64,000 bases of DNA from an uncultured Sphingomonas sp. (GTDB taxonomy: Bacteria; Pseudomonadota; Alphaproteobacteria; Sphingomonadales; Sphingomonadaceae), in the NCBI RefSeq assembly GCF_946478955.1, contig NZ_CAMLDL010000004.1, positions 62,001 through 126,000 of the forward strand, written 5' to 3'. The translations under genes were made by a program, and so were the position numbers. A model generated the notes under the pieces. It had not been told where the DNA came from. It ran no database searches and saw only the letters and a program-made list of their open reading frames with translations. Each line of letters begins with the position of its first letter. The first letter of the stretch is position 1. Of this stretch, positions 17,720 through 26,291 are shown one piece after another.

Positions 17720-18667
17720 TCAAAGGTTGAACCCGCGCACGACCTTAATCGCGCCGCCGTCGGCCTCGACCAGTGCGACCGGCGTTTCGCCGTCTTTCGC
17801 AAGGTGAAGCCCCGGGCTTACGGGGATCCCGAACAGCAACTGTCCGTGGCGGAGCAGTTGGGCCTGATCGGGGGTGACGGGGAGGCCCGGGATGTCGTCC
17901 AGACCCGCCTCAAGCGGGAGAACCGTCCTCGTCAGTTGGCGCGCCTTAGCGGCATCGGCCAGAAAGTCCAGCGAAATCGCCTGTTCAAGGGTGAACGGCC
18001 CCGCCTTCGTCCGCCTTAACATGGTGACATGACCGACCGTATTCAACGCTAGGCTTATGTCGCGGGCGAGGCTGCGGATGTAGGTGCCCTTGGACACGGT
18101 GGCCGAGAGGGTAATTTCACTTATCTCGTCATTCCCGAGCAAGCGGGGACCCAGTTCTTCTTTTTCGGCTGGGTCCCCGCTTCCGCGGGAATGACGGAAA
18201 TGTAGCTCATGCACCGTCACCGACCGCGTCTTCAGCTCGACATCTTCGCCCGCGCGCGCCAGATCATAGGCGCGCCGCCCATCGACCTTCAGCGCCGAGT
18301 AGGCCGGCGGCACCTGTTCAATCGGCCCCGTAAAGCGCAACAGCACCGCGCCGACTTGCGCCAGCGTCGGACGGATATCACTCGTCGCTATTACGCTTCC
18401 TTCGACATCCAGCGTATCGGTCTGTTCGCCAAAGCGGATGGTGAAGTCATAGGCCTTGGTCGCGTCCAGCATCCGTCCGGCCAGCTTGGTCGCCTCGCCC
18501 AGCGCAATCGGCAATACACCGGTCGCCAGCGGGTCGAGCGTCCCGCCATGGCCGACCTTGGTCTTGGGTTCTTCGGCGGTGCGCAGCGCGCGCTTGATCG
18601 CGCTCACTGCCTGGGTCGAGCCGAGTCCGTAAGGTTTGTCGAGGATGATCCAGCCGGAAAGTGTCAT
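17720..18667 (-). CDS. truB: tRNA pseudouridine-55 synthase TruB with an in-frame repeat insertion
   Basis: About 315 residues from [14 protein letters not shown]. Landmarks: [25 protein letters not shown] with the catalytic Asp in [32 protein letters not shown], and [13 protein letters not shown]. It makes pseudouridine 55 in the T-loop of tRNAs. Between HELHF and [15 protein letters not shown] the protein carries about 24 extra residues, [20 protein letters not shown] plus GNDEI, that are absent from ordinary TruB. They are the translation of a 68-bp palindromic repeat (18128-18195). The insertion falls in a loop between strands and keeps the frame. The open frame starts upstream at TTG 18688, but ATG 18667 matches homologues. 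Confidence 0.95.
   Translation of the reverse strand: MTLSGWIILDKPYGLGSTQAVSAIKRALRTAEEPKTKVGHGGTLDPLATGVLPIALGEATKLAGRMLDATKAYDFTIRFGEQTDTLDVEGSVIATSDIRPTLAQVGAVLLRFTGPIEQVPPAYSALKVDGRRAYDLARAGEDVELKTRSVTVHELHFRHSRGSGDPAEKEELGPRLLGNDEISEITLSATVSKGTYIRSLARDISLALNTVGHVTMLRRTKAGPFTLEQAISLDFLADAAKARQLTRTVLPLEAGLDDIPGLPVTPDQAQLLRHGQLLFGIPVSPGLHLAKDGETPVALVEADGGAIKVVRGFNL
18128..18195. repeat. Palindromic dispersed repeat inserted in truB
   Basis: A 27-bp left arm (18128-18154) and 27-bp right arm (18169-18195) are inverted repeats with three mismatches at the seventh-from-centre block, separated by a 14-base pyrimidine-rich loop. The arms begin GTCATTCCCG and contain AAGCGGGGACCCAG. The same family occurs at 22412-22490. 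Here it is translated on the minus strand as part of truB. Confidence 0.9.
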
Positions 18668-18699
18668 GGTGGAGCGCGCGATAGACAAGGCGGAGCGCC

Positions 18700-19746
18700 T
18701 TGGCCATAAGCCGCGACATACCGATGGACGAGCTTCCTCCTTCCGATCCGAAAATTACGTCGCGTCAGATGTCGAAGGACCGTGCTCGGAAGGTCGGCAA
18801 ACAGGCGGTTAGACTGACCGGCCGCGAATATTTGCCGATGGGCATTACCATTCTGTTCTGGCTGGTCGTCGGCCTTGGCGTTGGAGCTGCCGACGCGGCG
18901 CGGTTGCTTGCTGTGACCGTGTTGATCCGGGCACCGGCCATGCTAACCCAAATGGCCGTCATGCCGCCCGTTCGGCGGCGATGGCATCAGTCCAAGGAAG
19001 TGCGTCGCCAGGCGATCAAGGTTGCCTCGTTGATCGAACTCGGCGTCCTTGCCATGCTCGCCATCGAAGTTGCACTGATCTGTGTCGGCCTTGTCGCCAT
19101 TCATCAGCAACTGGTTGCCGAAATGTTGTTGATTGTTTCGCTTGGCTATCCTGCGAAGCTGTATCGCGGCGTCGACCTTCGGACCAACAGCCGTCTGTTC
19201 CGCCTTTACACGACTGGCGCAATGCTGGCGGGCGCCGGCATTGCGTATCTCCTGAATGCCGGTCCGCTGGCCTACGCGCTGGTATTCGCCCTTCGAGAAT
19301 ATGTGGCGCTTATCCTGGTGCCACTGATCCAGCGGCGCGTGCCCAAGTCCAAGGGCCCTACCGATGAACCGCTAACTTTTGGCGAGGTGGCAAAGACAAC
19401 GGTGGTCAATTCGCGGCGAATGCTGACCTACCGGCTGACCAAAAATTTGCTCGCGGTGCTTGGCCCCTTTGGCAATTTCGCGGCGCGCACGGGACGGGGG
19501 CTCAATATGCACAGCCGTCTGGAGCCATACATGCCGCATAAGCGCGGCGGATTTGCGATATTTGCACTGTTGACGGCGGGAATTGCTGTGGCGCTCGCGG
19601 TGCACAGTGGCAAGCCTCTAGCGATGATTGCGGGCGCCGGTGCCATGCAACTTAGCGCCATCGCCTGTAACGTTCTGCTCTGGTGGCGCTATCTGCCCGA
19701 CCGCAAAGACCCGAACCTCATCATCGAAGATGACGACGACGATTGA
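18700..19746 (+). CDS. Polytopic membrane protein of unknown function
   Basis: 348 residues with about seven to eight hydrophobic segments (GITILFWLVVGLGVGAADAARLLAVTVLI, IELGVLAMLAIEVALICVGLV, AGAGIAYLLNAGPLAYALVFALREYVALILV, GGFAIFALLTAGIAVALAVHSG, MIAGAGAMQLSAIACNVLLWW) and an acidic C-terminus EDDDDD. The layout is reminiscent of polysaccharide flippase-like or O-antigen-export membrane proteins, but no motif decides it. The start is either TTG 18700 (GGAG 5 bases upstream) or ATG 18724. It diverges from truB with about 30 bases between starts. Confidence 0.75.
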   Translation: MAISRDIPMDELPPSDPKITSRQMSKDRARKVGKQAVRLTGREYLPMGITILFWLVVGLGVGAADAARLLAVTVLIRAPAMLTQMAVMPPVRRRWHQSKEVRRQAIKVASLIELGVLAMLAIEVALICVGLVAIHQQLVAEMLLIVSLGYPAKLYRGVDLRTNSRLFRLYTTGAMLAGAGIAYLLNAGPLAYALVFALREYVALILVPLIQRRVPKSKGPTDEPLTFGEVAKTTVVNSRRMLTYRLTKNLLAVLGPFGNFAARTGRGLNMHSRLEPYMPHKRGGFAIFALLTAGIAVALAVHSGKPLAMIAGAGAMQLSAIACNVLLWWRYLPDRKDPNLIIEDDDDD

Positions 19747-19759
19747 TTTGTCCCCGCGA

Positions 19760-20374
19760 TCACCGCGGAATATTTAAGCTCATCTGCCTGGTCTCGCCTT
19801 CGCGTAGCCGTTCAAAGAAATGCTTGCGGCAGAGCGCGACATAGCGGTCGTTGCCGCCAATTTCCGTCTGCGCGCCTGCCGCGACGGCATAGCCCTCGGC
19901 ATCGACGCGCAAGTTCATGGTCGCCTTGCGCCCGCATTCGCATACCGCCTTCAGCTCGATCATATTGTCGGCGAGCGCGAGGAGGGTTGCGGAGCCGGGG
20001 AAGAGGTTTCCCTGAAAATCGGTGCGCAGGCCGTAGCAGAGGACGGGGATTTTGAGTTCGTCGGTGATCCGGCATAACTGCAACACATGATCGCGGGTCA
20101 GGAACTGCGCCTCGTCGATCAGGATGCAGTCGAGCTTTCGCTTCAACAATTCCTGCACTACCGCGTCGAACAGGTTGATGGCATCGTCGTAGGTATGGGC
20201 TGGCGCATTCAGCGCGATGCGGCTGCCGATGGTGCCTTGCCCGGCGCGATCATCGAACGCGGCGGTCCACAGCATCGTTTCCATGCCCCGCTCACGGTAG
20301 TTATAGTCGGCCTGCAACAGCGTGGTCGACTTCCCCGCATTCATCGCGGCATAGTAAAAATATAGCTTGGCCAT
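19760..20374 (-). CDS. tdk: Thymidine kinase
   Basis: 204 residues of the type II (TK1-like) family. Visible: P-loop YYAAMNAGKSTTLLQ, Walker B-like CILIDEAQFLTRDHV, lasso/active site LCYGLRTDFQGNLFPGS, and zinc Cys pairs CECGRK and CRKHF. It phosphorylates thymidine for dTMP salvage. A single gene, convergent with the membrane protein and divergent from the next. Confidence 0.97.
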   Translation of the reverse strand: MAKLYFYYAAMNAGKSTTLLQADYNYRERGMETMLWTAAFDDRAGQGTIGSRIALNAPAHTYDDAINLFDAVVQELLKRKLDCILIDEAQFLTRDHVLQLCRITDELKIPVLCYGLRTDFQGNLFPGSATLLALADNMIELKAVCECGRKATMNLRVDAEGYAVAAGAQTEIGGNDRYVALCRKHFFERLREGETRQMSLNIPR

Positions 20375-20521
20375 GACCCGCTGACACCCTCCCCGTGCGG
20401 TCCGCGTTCGCAGATTCGCTGACGGACATTAGCGGGAGATCGTCTCGGCCGGAAACGACGAAAAAGCGCGGCAGCATCGCCCGCGGTGGCAAGTCAGCCA
20501 CCCAGCGTCTACGCAGCGTTG

Positions 20522-21880
20522 ATGACTCGCCGGATATCGCTGCTGCTCTATTTCGCATTGTGCCTCGCTGGCATGGTCGTGGCGGCGCTGCACAAGGGCA
20601 TCTGGTACGATGAGTTCTGGACGCAATATATGGCGCGTCACGACCTGCCGTTGGCGCACATGGTGACACAACGGTGGCAGGCCGACGTCCACCCCTTTCC
20701 TTATTATCTTTACGTGTGGTTGGCGGAGCCGGCGACGAGCGCTGACATCGGACTGATGCGGCTGTTCAATCTGGTACCCGCAGCACTGGCGGGGATGGCG
20801 GCTGCCTTGGTGGCTGGTCGGCGTCCGGCGATGAAGGCAGCGGTCGCGGTCGCACTCATACTGCTGGTCGCATCGCCGCTGCCGTTTGATTATTTCATCC
20901 AGGCCCGCCCCTATTGCTGGGTGGTGGCGCTCGCTTTTGTTGCGGCGCTTGTGATCGTCACCGTCGAAACGGATCCGCGGCGCGATCCCTGGCTTGAGAT
21001 CATGCTCGGCCTGTCGGTCGTGCTGTGGCTTAATATGCAATTCGTGATTGCCGCTTTCAGTGCGCCCGCGCTCGCCGCCGTCGTCATCTATTGGTGGACG
21101 ACAGAGCGGCGGAGCTGGGCGCGCGTCCTGTTCATGTCGCTCGCGGCCGGCGCCGCGCTCGTGGCGGTACAGGGGATTGCGCAATGGCCGGTGCTGTCCG
21201 CCGTCGCCCGCCATGGGTGGATTGAGACGACGCCAGCGCAGGCCCTGTTGGTGGCTGCGTCCGCCGTCGGCCTGACGCTAGCAGGAGCAATCATCGCCGT
21301 GGTTGCAGGCTGGGGTAACTACGGGCGGCCGAGGGCAATCTGGCTATTCATCGGGGTGTATCTGGTCGCAGCCCTCGTCGCCAACGCCGCCAAGCCGATC
21401 CTGATCCGGCAATATCTGGCACCGATCGTGCCGTTCCTGCTGGTGGGTCTGGCGGTAGCTTCGGCCGATCGCATCTGGAACAGTCGGCGCTGGTTCGCTG
21501 CGGCGCTTACAGTCGGCTTGTGTGTGTCCGCCGCCTACACGGCGATGCGATCAGGTGTGAAGGACGGCGATCGGCTGGCGGCGTGGGTCGGCGCGCAGGT
21601 CGCACGATGCCCGCAGACACGGGTTCATGCCATTCCCCATTGGGCCCATGTTACACCGCGACCGTTCCTGTTGTCGCCGGAGGCAGCCGTTGTTCGTAAT
21701 GCCTACCAGGAGCTTGGCCTCGAATATGGCTTCCAACTCGACGGTCCGCCCAGCATGGCTTGTCCGACTCTGGTGTGGAGCGAGCACGCCGGAATTTCAG
21801 ATGCCGAAGCAGATGGGTACCCGATTGTTCGATCCGAAACCGGCTATATACTCATCAAGCCGCCGGGCTCGCTCGACTAG
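20522..21880 (+). CDS. Membrane glycosyltransferase-like protein (GT-C/ArnT-like)
   Basis: About 452 residues starting MTRRISLLLYFALCLAG; GTG 20486 is an alternative start 36 bases upstream. There are 10-11 membrane helices. After the first helix comes GIWYDEFWTQYMARH, the acidic WYDE(F/L) loop motif of GT-C glycosyltransferases using polyprenyl-phosphate sugars, followed by DVHPFPYYLYVWL, the second conserved loop. The C-terminal 100 residues are periplasmic. Such enzymes glycosylate lipid or protein in the periplasm; the acceptor cannot be told from sequence. It lies divergent to tdk. Confidence 0.8.
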   Translation: MTRRISLLLYFALCLAGMVVAALHKGIWYDEFWTQYMARHDLPLAHMVTQRWQADVHPFPYYLYVWLAEPATSADIGLMRLFNLVPAALAGMAAALVAGRRPAMKAAVAVALILLVASPLPFDYFIQARPYCWVVALAFVAALVIVTVETDPRRDPWLEIMLGLSVVLWLNMQFVIAAFSAPALAAVVIYWWTTERRSWARVLFMSLAAGAALVAVQGIAQWPVLSAVARHGWIETTPAQALLVAASAVGLTLAGAIIAVVAGWGNYGRPRAIWLFIGVYLVAALVANAAKPILIRQYLAPIVPFLLVGLAVASADRIWNSRRWFAAALTVGLCVSAAYTAMRSGVKDGDRLAAWVGAQVARCPQTRVHAIPHWAHVTPRPFLLSPEAAVVRNAYQELGLEYGFQLDGPPSMACPTLVWSEHAGISDAEADGYPIVRSETGYILIKPPGSLD

Positions 21881-22499
21881 CGCTGCGGAGGCGTCGGCTA
21901 TTCATCCCGCAGGATCGAAAACAGTACCGTGTCGGGACATGACCGGTCCAGGTGATGCGGTCGGCGCGCATGACGCCTTCGCGCACCGCGCCGAGCTTAG
22001 CCATCGCCGCCTGACTGCGCTGGTTGCGGACGTCGACGCGAAATTCGATGCGGCGGTATCCGCAGGCGAAGGCGCGCGCCATCATCATGTCCTTCACCCG
22101 CCGGTTGACACCGGTCCCGCGATATTTCGGGCGGTAATAGGTGCAGCCGATCTCCAGGACGCCGCGTTCCTGTTCGATGCCCAGGAAGCTGCTCATACCG
22201 ACCAGTTCATCAGCCTCGCCGAAAATGACGAAGCCGACCCACGGCAGTCCCATGATCTTGTCAAAGCTGGCGTCGAACGCTTCAGGCCCGAAGTTGGTCG
22301 AGTAAATTTCCCAGATGTCCGGATCTTCCGCGCAGGCGCCCTTTAAGGCGGCACGGTGGGTTTCGGCCATGATTTCGAGGCGGAGGCCATCGCCTAAGAT
22401 GGCGCCGCCTAATTCGTCACCCTCGCGAAAGCGGGGGTCCCGCTGTACTTCTTGAGAAGCGGGATTCCCGCTTCCGCGGGAATGACGAATGTTGGTCAA
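21855..22499 (-). CDS. GNAT N-acetyltransferase with frameshifted C-terminus and repeat-derived N-terminus
   Basis: The core is a RimJ-like GNAT domain: [55 protein letters not shown] (acetyl-CoA loop), [29 protein letters not shown]. After TWTGHV the frame reads [11 protein letters not shown]... to a stop at 21855, running 26 bp into the convergent gene. One base off, the same DNA reads [11 protein letters not shown] and stops at 21898, the usual end of this family. A one-base deletion near 21931-21936 explains this. The N-terminus is also abnormal: about 30 residues before GDGLRLE are translated repeat DNA (22412-22490) starting at TTG 22499; the first ATG is 22370, inside the domain. Confidence 0.8.
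   Translation of the reverse strand: MTNIRHSRGSGNPASQEVQRDPRFREGDELGGAILGDGLRLEIMAETHRAALKGACAEDPDIWEIYSTNFGPEAFDASFDKIMGLPWVGFVIFGEADELVGMSSFLGIEQERGVLEIGCTYYRPKYRGTGVNRRVKDMMMARAFACGYRRIEFRVDVRNQRSQAAMAKLGAVREGVMRADRITWTGHVPTRYCFRSCGMNSRRLRSASRASPAA
22412..22490. repeat. Palindromic dispersed repeat between rbfA and the GNAT gene
   Basis: Inverted arms of 33 bp (22412-22444 and 22458-22490) with a few mismatches and a 13-base loop; the arms begin ATTCGTCA and contain GAAGCGGG. It belongs to the same family as the element in truB (GTCATTCCCGCGGAAGCGGG core). It begins six bases after the rbfA stop and replaces the expected start region of the GNAT gene. Confidence 0.9.
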
Positions 22500-22897
22500 T
22501 CTTCGCCATCCCCACCCAAATCCTGCGCGACGTGGTCGCTACGAAGGATGGAATCGATCTTGCCGCCTTCGTCGAAGCTTTCGTCGGACAGGAATTTCAG
22601 CTTGGCGGCATATTTGGTGTTCACCCGCCGCGCGACCTCGCTTTGCAGGTAGGCGGTGTTGGTGCGCAGCGCCTTCAGCACCACCTCCTCATCCTGACCG
22701 AGCAGCGACTTTACGAACACGGTGGCATGGCGCAGGTCGGGGCTCATGCGGACTTCGGTGATGCTGACCAGATGCGACTGCAGCGTCGCATCATGCACAT
22801 CGCCGCGCAACAGCACCTCGGACAGCGCATGGCGCACCTGCTCGCCCACGCGCAGCAGGCGAACCGATTTGCCTTCAGGGGTTTCGTTTCTTCTCAC
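22496..22897 (-). CDS. rbfA: 30S ribosome-binding factor A
   Basis: 133 residues with the type II KH fold of Rbf[74 protein letters not shown]. It assists 16S rRNA 5' end maturation and 30S assembly under cold conditions. It follows infB after 146 bases that hold repeat copy B; the reading frame ends in an acidic GGDGED tail just before the palindromic repeat. Confidence 0.96.
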   Translation of the reverse strand: MRRNETPEGKSVRLLRVGEQVRHALSEVLLRGDVHDATLQSHLVSITEVRMSPDLRHATVFVKSLLGQDEEVVLKALRTNTAYLQSEVARRVNTKYAAKLKFLSDESFDEGGKIDSILRSDHVAQDLGGDGED

Positions 22898-22920
22898 GTT
22901 CGTCCTTTTGATGCGGAAAC

Positions 22921-23035
22921 GGCGTGGAGTAAATCCACGCCGTCGGTCCTGTCGCGGCTAGCCGCGCAGGCCGTCCGCTTTTCGCCAACTCTTCGCACTG
23001 TTCCGGCGGTGCTTCGCACCGGCGTCACTGTGCTC
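22921..23035 (-). repeat. Three-hairpin dispersed repeat, copy B (3' of infB)
   Basis: Hairpin I is GGCGTGGA (22921-22928), loop GTAAA, TCCACGCC (22934-22941). Then come GTCGGTCCTGTCG, the perfect 14-base palindrome CGCGGCTAGCCGCG (22953-22966), CAGGC, TTCGCCA-CTCTT, and hairpin III CGGTGC-TTC-GCACCG near 23006-23021. Compared with copy A at 671-780 the loop and linker sequences are kept while stem bases change in pairs. On the minus strand it starts a few bases after the infB stop (23044). Confidence 0.7.
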
Positions 23036-23043
23036 GGCGGGGC

Positions 23044-25563
23044 TCAAAGAGTGCGCGCCCGTTCCTCAACCTCAAACACTTCGAGCATGTCGCCCGGTTT
23101 GATGTCGTTGGTGTCGGCCAAGAGCACGCCGCACTCCATGCCCGCCGTAACCTGCGCGACGTCGTCCTTGAAACGGCGCAGCGAGGAGATGGTGGTCTTG
23201 GAGACGATGACGTCGTCGCGGGTAAGACGGGCGTGGAGGCCCTTCTTGATGTTGCCTTCGAGGACGAGCAGGCCAGCGGCCTTGTCCTTCTTGCCCGCCG
23301 GGAAGACTTCCTGGACCTTGGCGCGGCCGACGACATGTTCGATGATTTCCGGACCAAGCTCGCCCGCCATCGCGCCCTTCACCCAGTCGGTGAGGTGGTA
23401 GATGACGTCATAGTAGCGGAATTCGACCTTGTTGCGCTCCGCCGCCGTGCGCGCGTTGGCGTTCGGGCGGACGTTGAAGCCGATGATCGGCGCGCCGGTC
23501 GAGGCGGCGAGCGTGACATCGCTTTCGGTGATCGCACCCGCGCCCGAATGGAGCACGCGGACGCGGATTTCGTCGGTCGAAATCTTGTTCAGCGCGTTGA
23601 CGATCGCTTCGACCGAACCCTGCACGTCGGCCTTCACCAGCAGCGGGAATTCGATGGTCGTCGACGCCTTGTTGGCGAACATATTTTCGAGCGTCAGCGG
23701 CGCGGTAGTGGTGCGCTTCTTGTCGAGCACGCTTTGGCGATAGTCGGCGACTTCGCGGGCGCGGGCTTCGTTTTCGACGACCGTCAGCTGGTCACCCGCG
23801 GAGGGAACGGCGGAGAGGCCGAGCACTTCAACCGGGGTAGACGGGCCTGCCGTCTTCACCTGCTTGCCATGATCGTCCAGCATTGCGCGGACCTTGCCCG
23901 ACGCGGCGCCGACGACGATAACGTCGCCGACGTTGAGTGTGCCGCGCTGAACCAGCACGGTGGCCAGGCTGCCGCGGCCCTTGTCGAGCTTGGCTTCGAT
24001 CACGGCACCTTCGGCGGCGCGGTCCGGGTTTGCCTTCAGCTCTAGGATTTCGGCCTGAAGCTTGATCGCTTCCAATAGGCCGTCGAGATTGATTTTCTCC
24101 TTGGCGGAGACTTCGACGTCCTGGACGTCGCCGCCCATTTGTTCGACCACGATCTCATGCTGCAGCAACTCCTCGCGGACGCGCTGCGGCTTGGCTTCAT
24201 GCTTGTCGATCTTGTTGATCGCCACGATCATCGGCACGCCGGCCGCCTTGGTGTGGTTGATCGCTTCGATCGTCTGCGGCTTCAGCCCGTCATCGGCCGC
24301 CACCACCAGTACGACGATGTCGGTGACATTGGCACCGCGCGCGCGCATCTCCGTGAAAGCTTCGTGGCCCGGCGTGTCGAGGAAAGTGATCTTCGACTTG
24401 TCCTTCAGCGTCACCTGATAGGCGCCGATATGCTGAGTAATGCCGCCGGCTTCGCCCGACTGAACGGTCGCGCCGCGGATGGCATCGAGAAGGCTGGTCT
24501 TGCCATGGTCGACGTGACCCATGATCGTCACCACCGGCGGACGCGGCTTCAGCGATTCTTCGGCGTCAACGTCCGTCGTGGTGTCGATGTCGATGTCGCT
24601 TTCGCTGACGCGCTGAATATTGTGGCCGAATTCGGTCACCAACAGTTCGGCGGTGTCTTGATCGATCGTCTGATTGACGGTCACGACCATGCCCATCTTG
24701 AACAGCGACTTCACCAGGTCCGCAGCCTTTTCGGTCATGCGGTTGGCGAGTTCGGCGACAGTGATTGCGTCCGGGACGATGACGTCACGGAACTGCTTTT
24801 CACGCGGGCCGCTATGGCTGTGCGAACGTTTTTCCTTTTCGCGGGCGCGGCGCAGCGCGGCCAAGCTGCGCGCGCGGTCGCTGTCACCCGACAGGGCGCG
24901 GCTGACGGTCAGCTTGCCCGAATGGCGACGGTCATCGCGACCCCCGCGGTTCTGACCCGGGCGAGCCGGTTCCGCACGACGTGGCGGCGGGGGTGGCGCG
25001 ATAGAGGTCGGACGGCGGGTGCGGTCTTCCTGAGGTTCAGGGGGTGCCGGTGCAGCAGCTGCAGCGGCCGCTTCCTCTTCGGCGCGACGCTTGGCATCGG
25101 CAGCATCGAGGGCGGCTTGCCTTTCGGCATCCTCCTCTGCCTTGCGATTGTCCTCAGCGCGGCGCTTTTCGTCTTCGCTGGCTTCGTTCTTCTCGCGGTC
25201 CTCGCGGCGGCGCGCGTCTTCAAGCGCGGCCATGCGCGCTTCTTCGGCTTCGCGCTGGAAGCGTTCAAGGTCTTCCTTGCGCTTGGCGATCTGCTCCGCC
25301 TCGGAAAGTTTGCGCTGTGGCTTCGGGGCCGGGGCGGGTGCAGCCGGCTTCGGCGCAGGGGCTGGGGCTTCGGCCTTCTTTTCCTCGACCGGCGGCGGCG
25401 TTTCGCCGGGCTTACCGAGGATGCGGCGCTTCTTGACCTCCACCACCACGGTGTTCGAGCGGCCATGGCTGAAGCTCTGCTTCACCTTGCCGGTCTCGAC
25501 CGTGCGCTTAACCCCCAGCGGAGGCCGGGTTCCAAGCTTGGGCTTGTCGCTCTGGTCGGTCAT
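23044..25563 (-). CDS. infB: Translation initiation factor IF-2
   Basis: 839 residues. The N-terminal 270 residues are a long charged helix region rich in Ala, Glu, Arg and Lys ([35 protein letters not shown]), followed by an IF2_N-type segment. The GTPase domain has [31 protein letters not shown] and NKIDKHEA; domains II-IV follow, ending near [16 protein letters not shown]. It places fMet-tRNA on the 30S subunit. ATGA overlap with ylxR upstream. Confidence 0.98.
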   Translation of the reverse strand: MTDQSDKPKLGTRPPLGVKRTVETGKVKQSFSHGRSNTVVVEVKKRRILGKPGETPPPVEEKKAEAPAPAPKPAAPAPAPKPQRKLSEAEQIAKRKEDLERFQREAEEARMAALEDARRREDREKNEASEDEKRRAEDNRKAEEDAERQAALDAADAKRRAEEEAAAAAAAPAPPEPQEDRTRRPTSIAPPPPPRRAEPARPGQNRGGRDDRRHSGKLTVSRALSGDSDRARSLAALRRAREKEKRSHSHSGPREKQFRDVIVPDAITVAELANRMTEKAADLVKSLFKMGMVVTVNQTIDQDTAELLVTEFGHNIQRVSESDIDIDTTTDVDAEESLKPRPPVVTIMGHVDHGKTSLLDAIRGATVQSGEAGGITQHIGAYQVTLKDKSKITFLDTPGHEAFTEMRARGANVTDIVVLVVAADDGLKPQTIEAINHTKAAGVPMIVAINKIDKHEAKPQRVREELLQHEIVVEQMGGDVQDVEVSAKEKINLDGLLEAIKLQAEILELKANPDRAAEGAVIEAKLDKGRGSLATVLVQRGTLNVGDVIVVGAASGKVRAMLDDHGKQVKTAGPSTPVEVLGLSAVPSAGDQLTVVENEARAREVADYRQSVLDKKRTTTAPLTLENMFANKASTTIEFPLLVKADVQGSVEAIVNALNKISTDEIRVRVLHSGAGAITESDVTLAASTGAPIIGFNVRPNANARTAAERNKVEFRYYDVIYHLTDWVKGAMAGELGPEIIEHVVGRAKVQEVFPAGKKDKAAGLLVLEGNIKKGLHARLTRDDVIVSKTTISSLRRFKDDVAQVTAGMECGVLLADTNDIKPGDMLEVFEVEERARTL

Positions 25564-26291
25564 GCGTTTCCTTCGTCTTCTTGTGCAACAGCCGAATCTG
25601 GCAGGGCGGCTTCGCTTCCGCTTACGGAGGCGCCGCTTAGACCAGCATCGACATCAATGAAAGCTTGCCACCGGTCGATGGCCTGCCTGACGCGCTTTGC
25701 GGCGCGTGAATCCGTTATGGCGATATGTACCACATTTTCGCGGCCAAGCGCCATGGACAAGATGGTGCGTTCTTCGGGAAAAACCAGTCCCGCCGGCTCA
25801 CCGCCGCCAACACGCCATGCCTGATCGAGGCGGCGATTGCCGTCCTCGCCCGCGTCTGCGGCGTGGATAAGCATGTGAACCTTGCCCTGCCGGGCGGCCA
25901 CTTCAATCTTTTCCGCACCCGTCAGAAGCGTACCCCCGCGTGCTTCCAAGCCAAGGCGGTCTAGCGCGGCCTGACGCAGGGCCGCCGCTGTTCTCTCGCC
26001 AAGGTCGGCGGGCACGATGACGTCGCTCGTCTTGAATGCGCGTTGCAGGGCGCCCTTCAGCTTGCCCTTGGACTGCGCCGCATCGAGTTCGGCCTGGCCA
26101 ACGCCGATCCACGCGCCGCGACCAGGTGCCTTGGCGCGAATGTCCGGAGCGACGCTCCCATCCGGGCCGAGGGCCAGCCGGATAAGATCGTCTTTCGGAC
26201 GGTGGACGCGGGTGAGGATGCAGGTCCGTTCGGGGCCTGCGCCTTCAGCATCGATGTCGGGGCTTACGGCCTCATTGTTCGGAGTCCGCAT
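25560..26291 (-). CDS. YlxR-type RNA-binding protein fused to an L7Ae-like domain
   Basis: About 243 residues from MRTPNNEAVSPDID; this ATG has GAGGAGG 6 bases upstream and overlaps the nusA end by 20 bases. The DUF448/YlxR domain contains ERTCILTRVHRPKDDLIRLALGPDG, PDIRAKAPGRGAWI and LKGALQRAFKT. The second half (LLTGAEKIEVAARQGKVHMLIHAADAGEDGNRRLD) is the ribosomal L7Ae-like extension usual in alphaproteobacterial YlxR. Position between nusA and infB is conserved widely. Probably an RNA-binding partner in rRNA transcription or ribosome assembly. Confidence 0.93.
   Translation of the reverse strand: MRTPNNEAVSPDIDAEGAGPERTCILTRVHRPKDDLIRLALGPDGSVAPDIRAKAPGRGAWIGVGQAELDAAQSKGKLKGALQRAFKTSDVIVPADLGERTAAALRQAALDRLGLEARGGTLLTGAEKIEVAARQGKVHMLIHAADAGEDGNRRLDQAWRVGGGEPAGLVFPEERTILSMALGRENVVHIAITDSRAAKRVRQAIDRWQAFIDVDAGLSGASVSGSEAALPDSAVAQEDEGNA

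Noticed and set aside
24139..25824. 561-residue plus-strand frame
   Set aside because: Antisense shadow of infB; His/Arg/Asp-rich nonsense composition.
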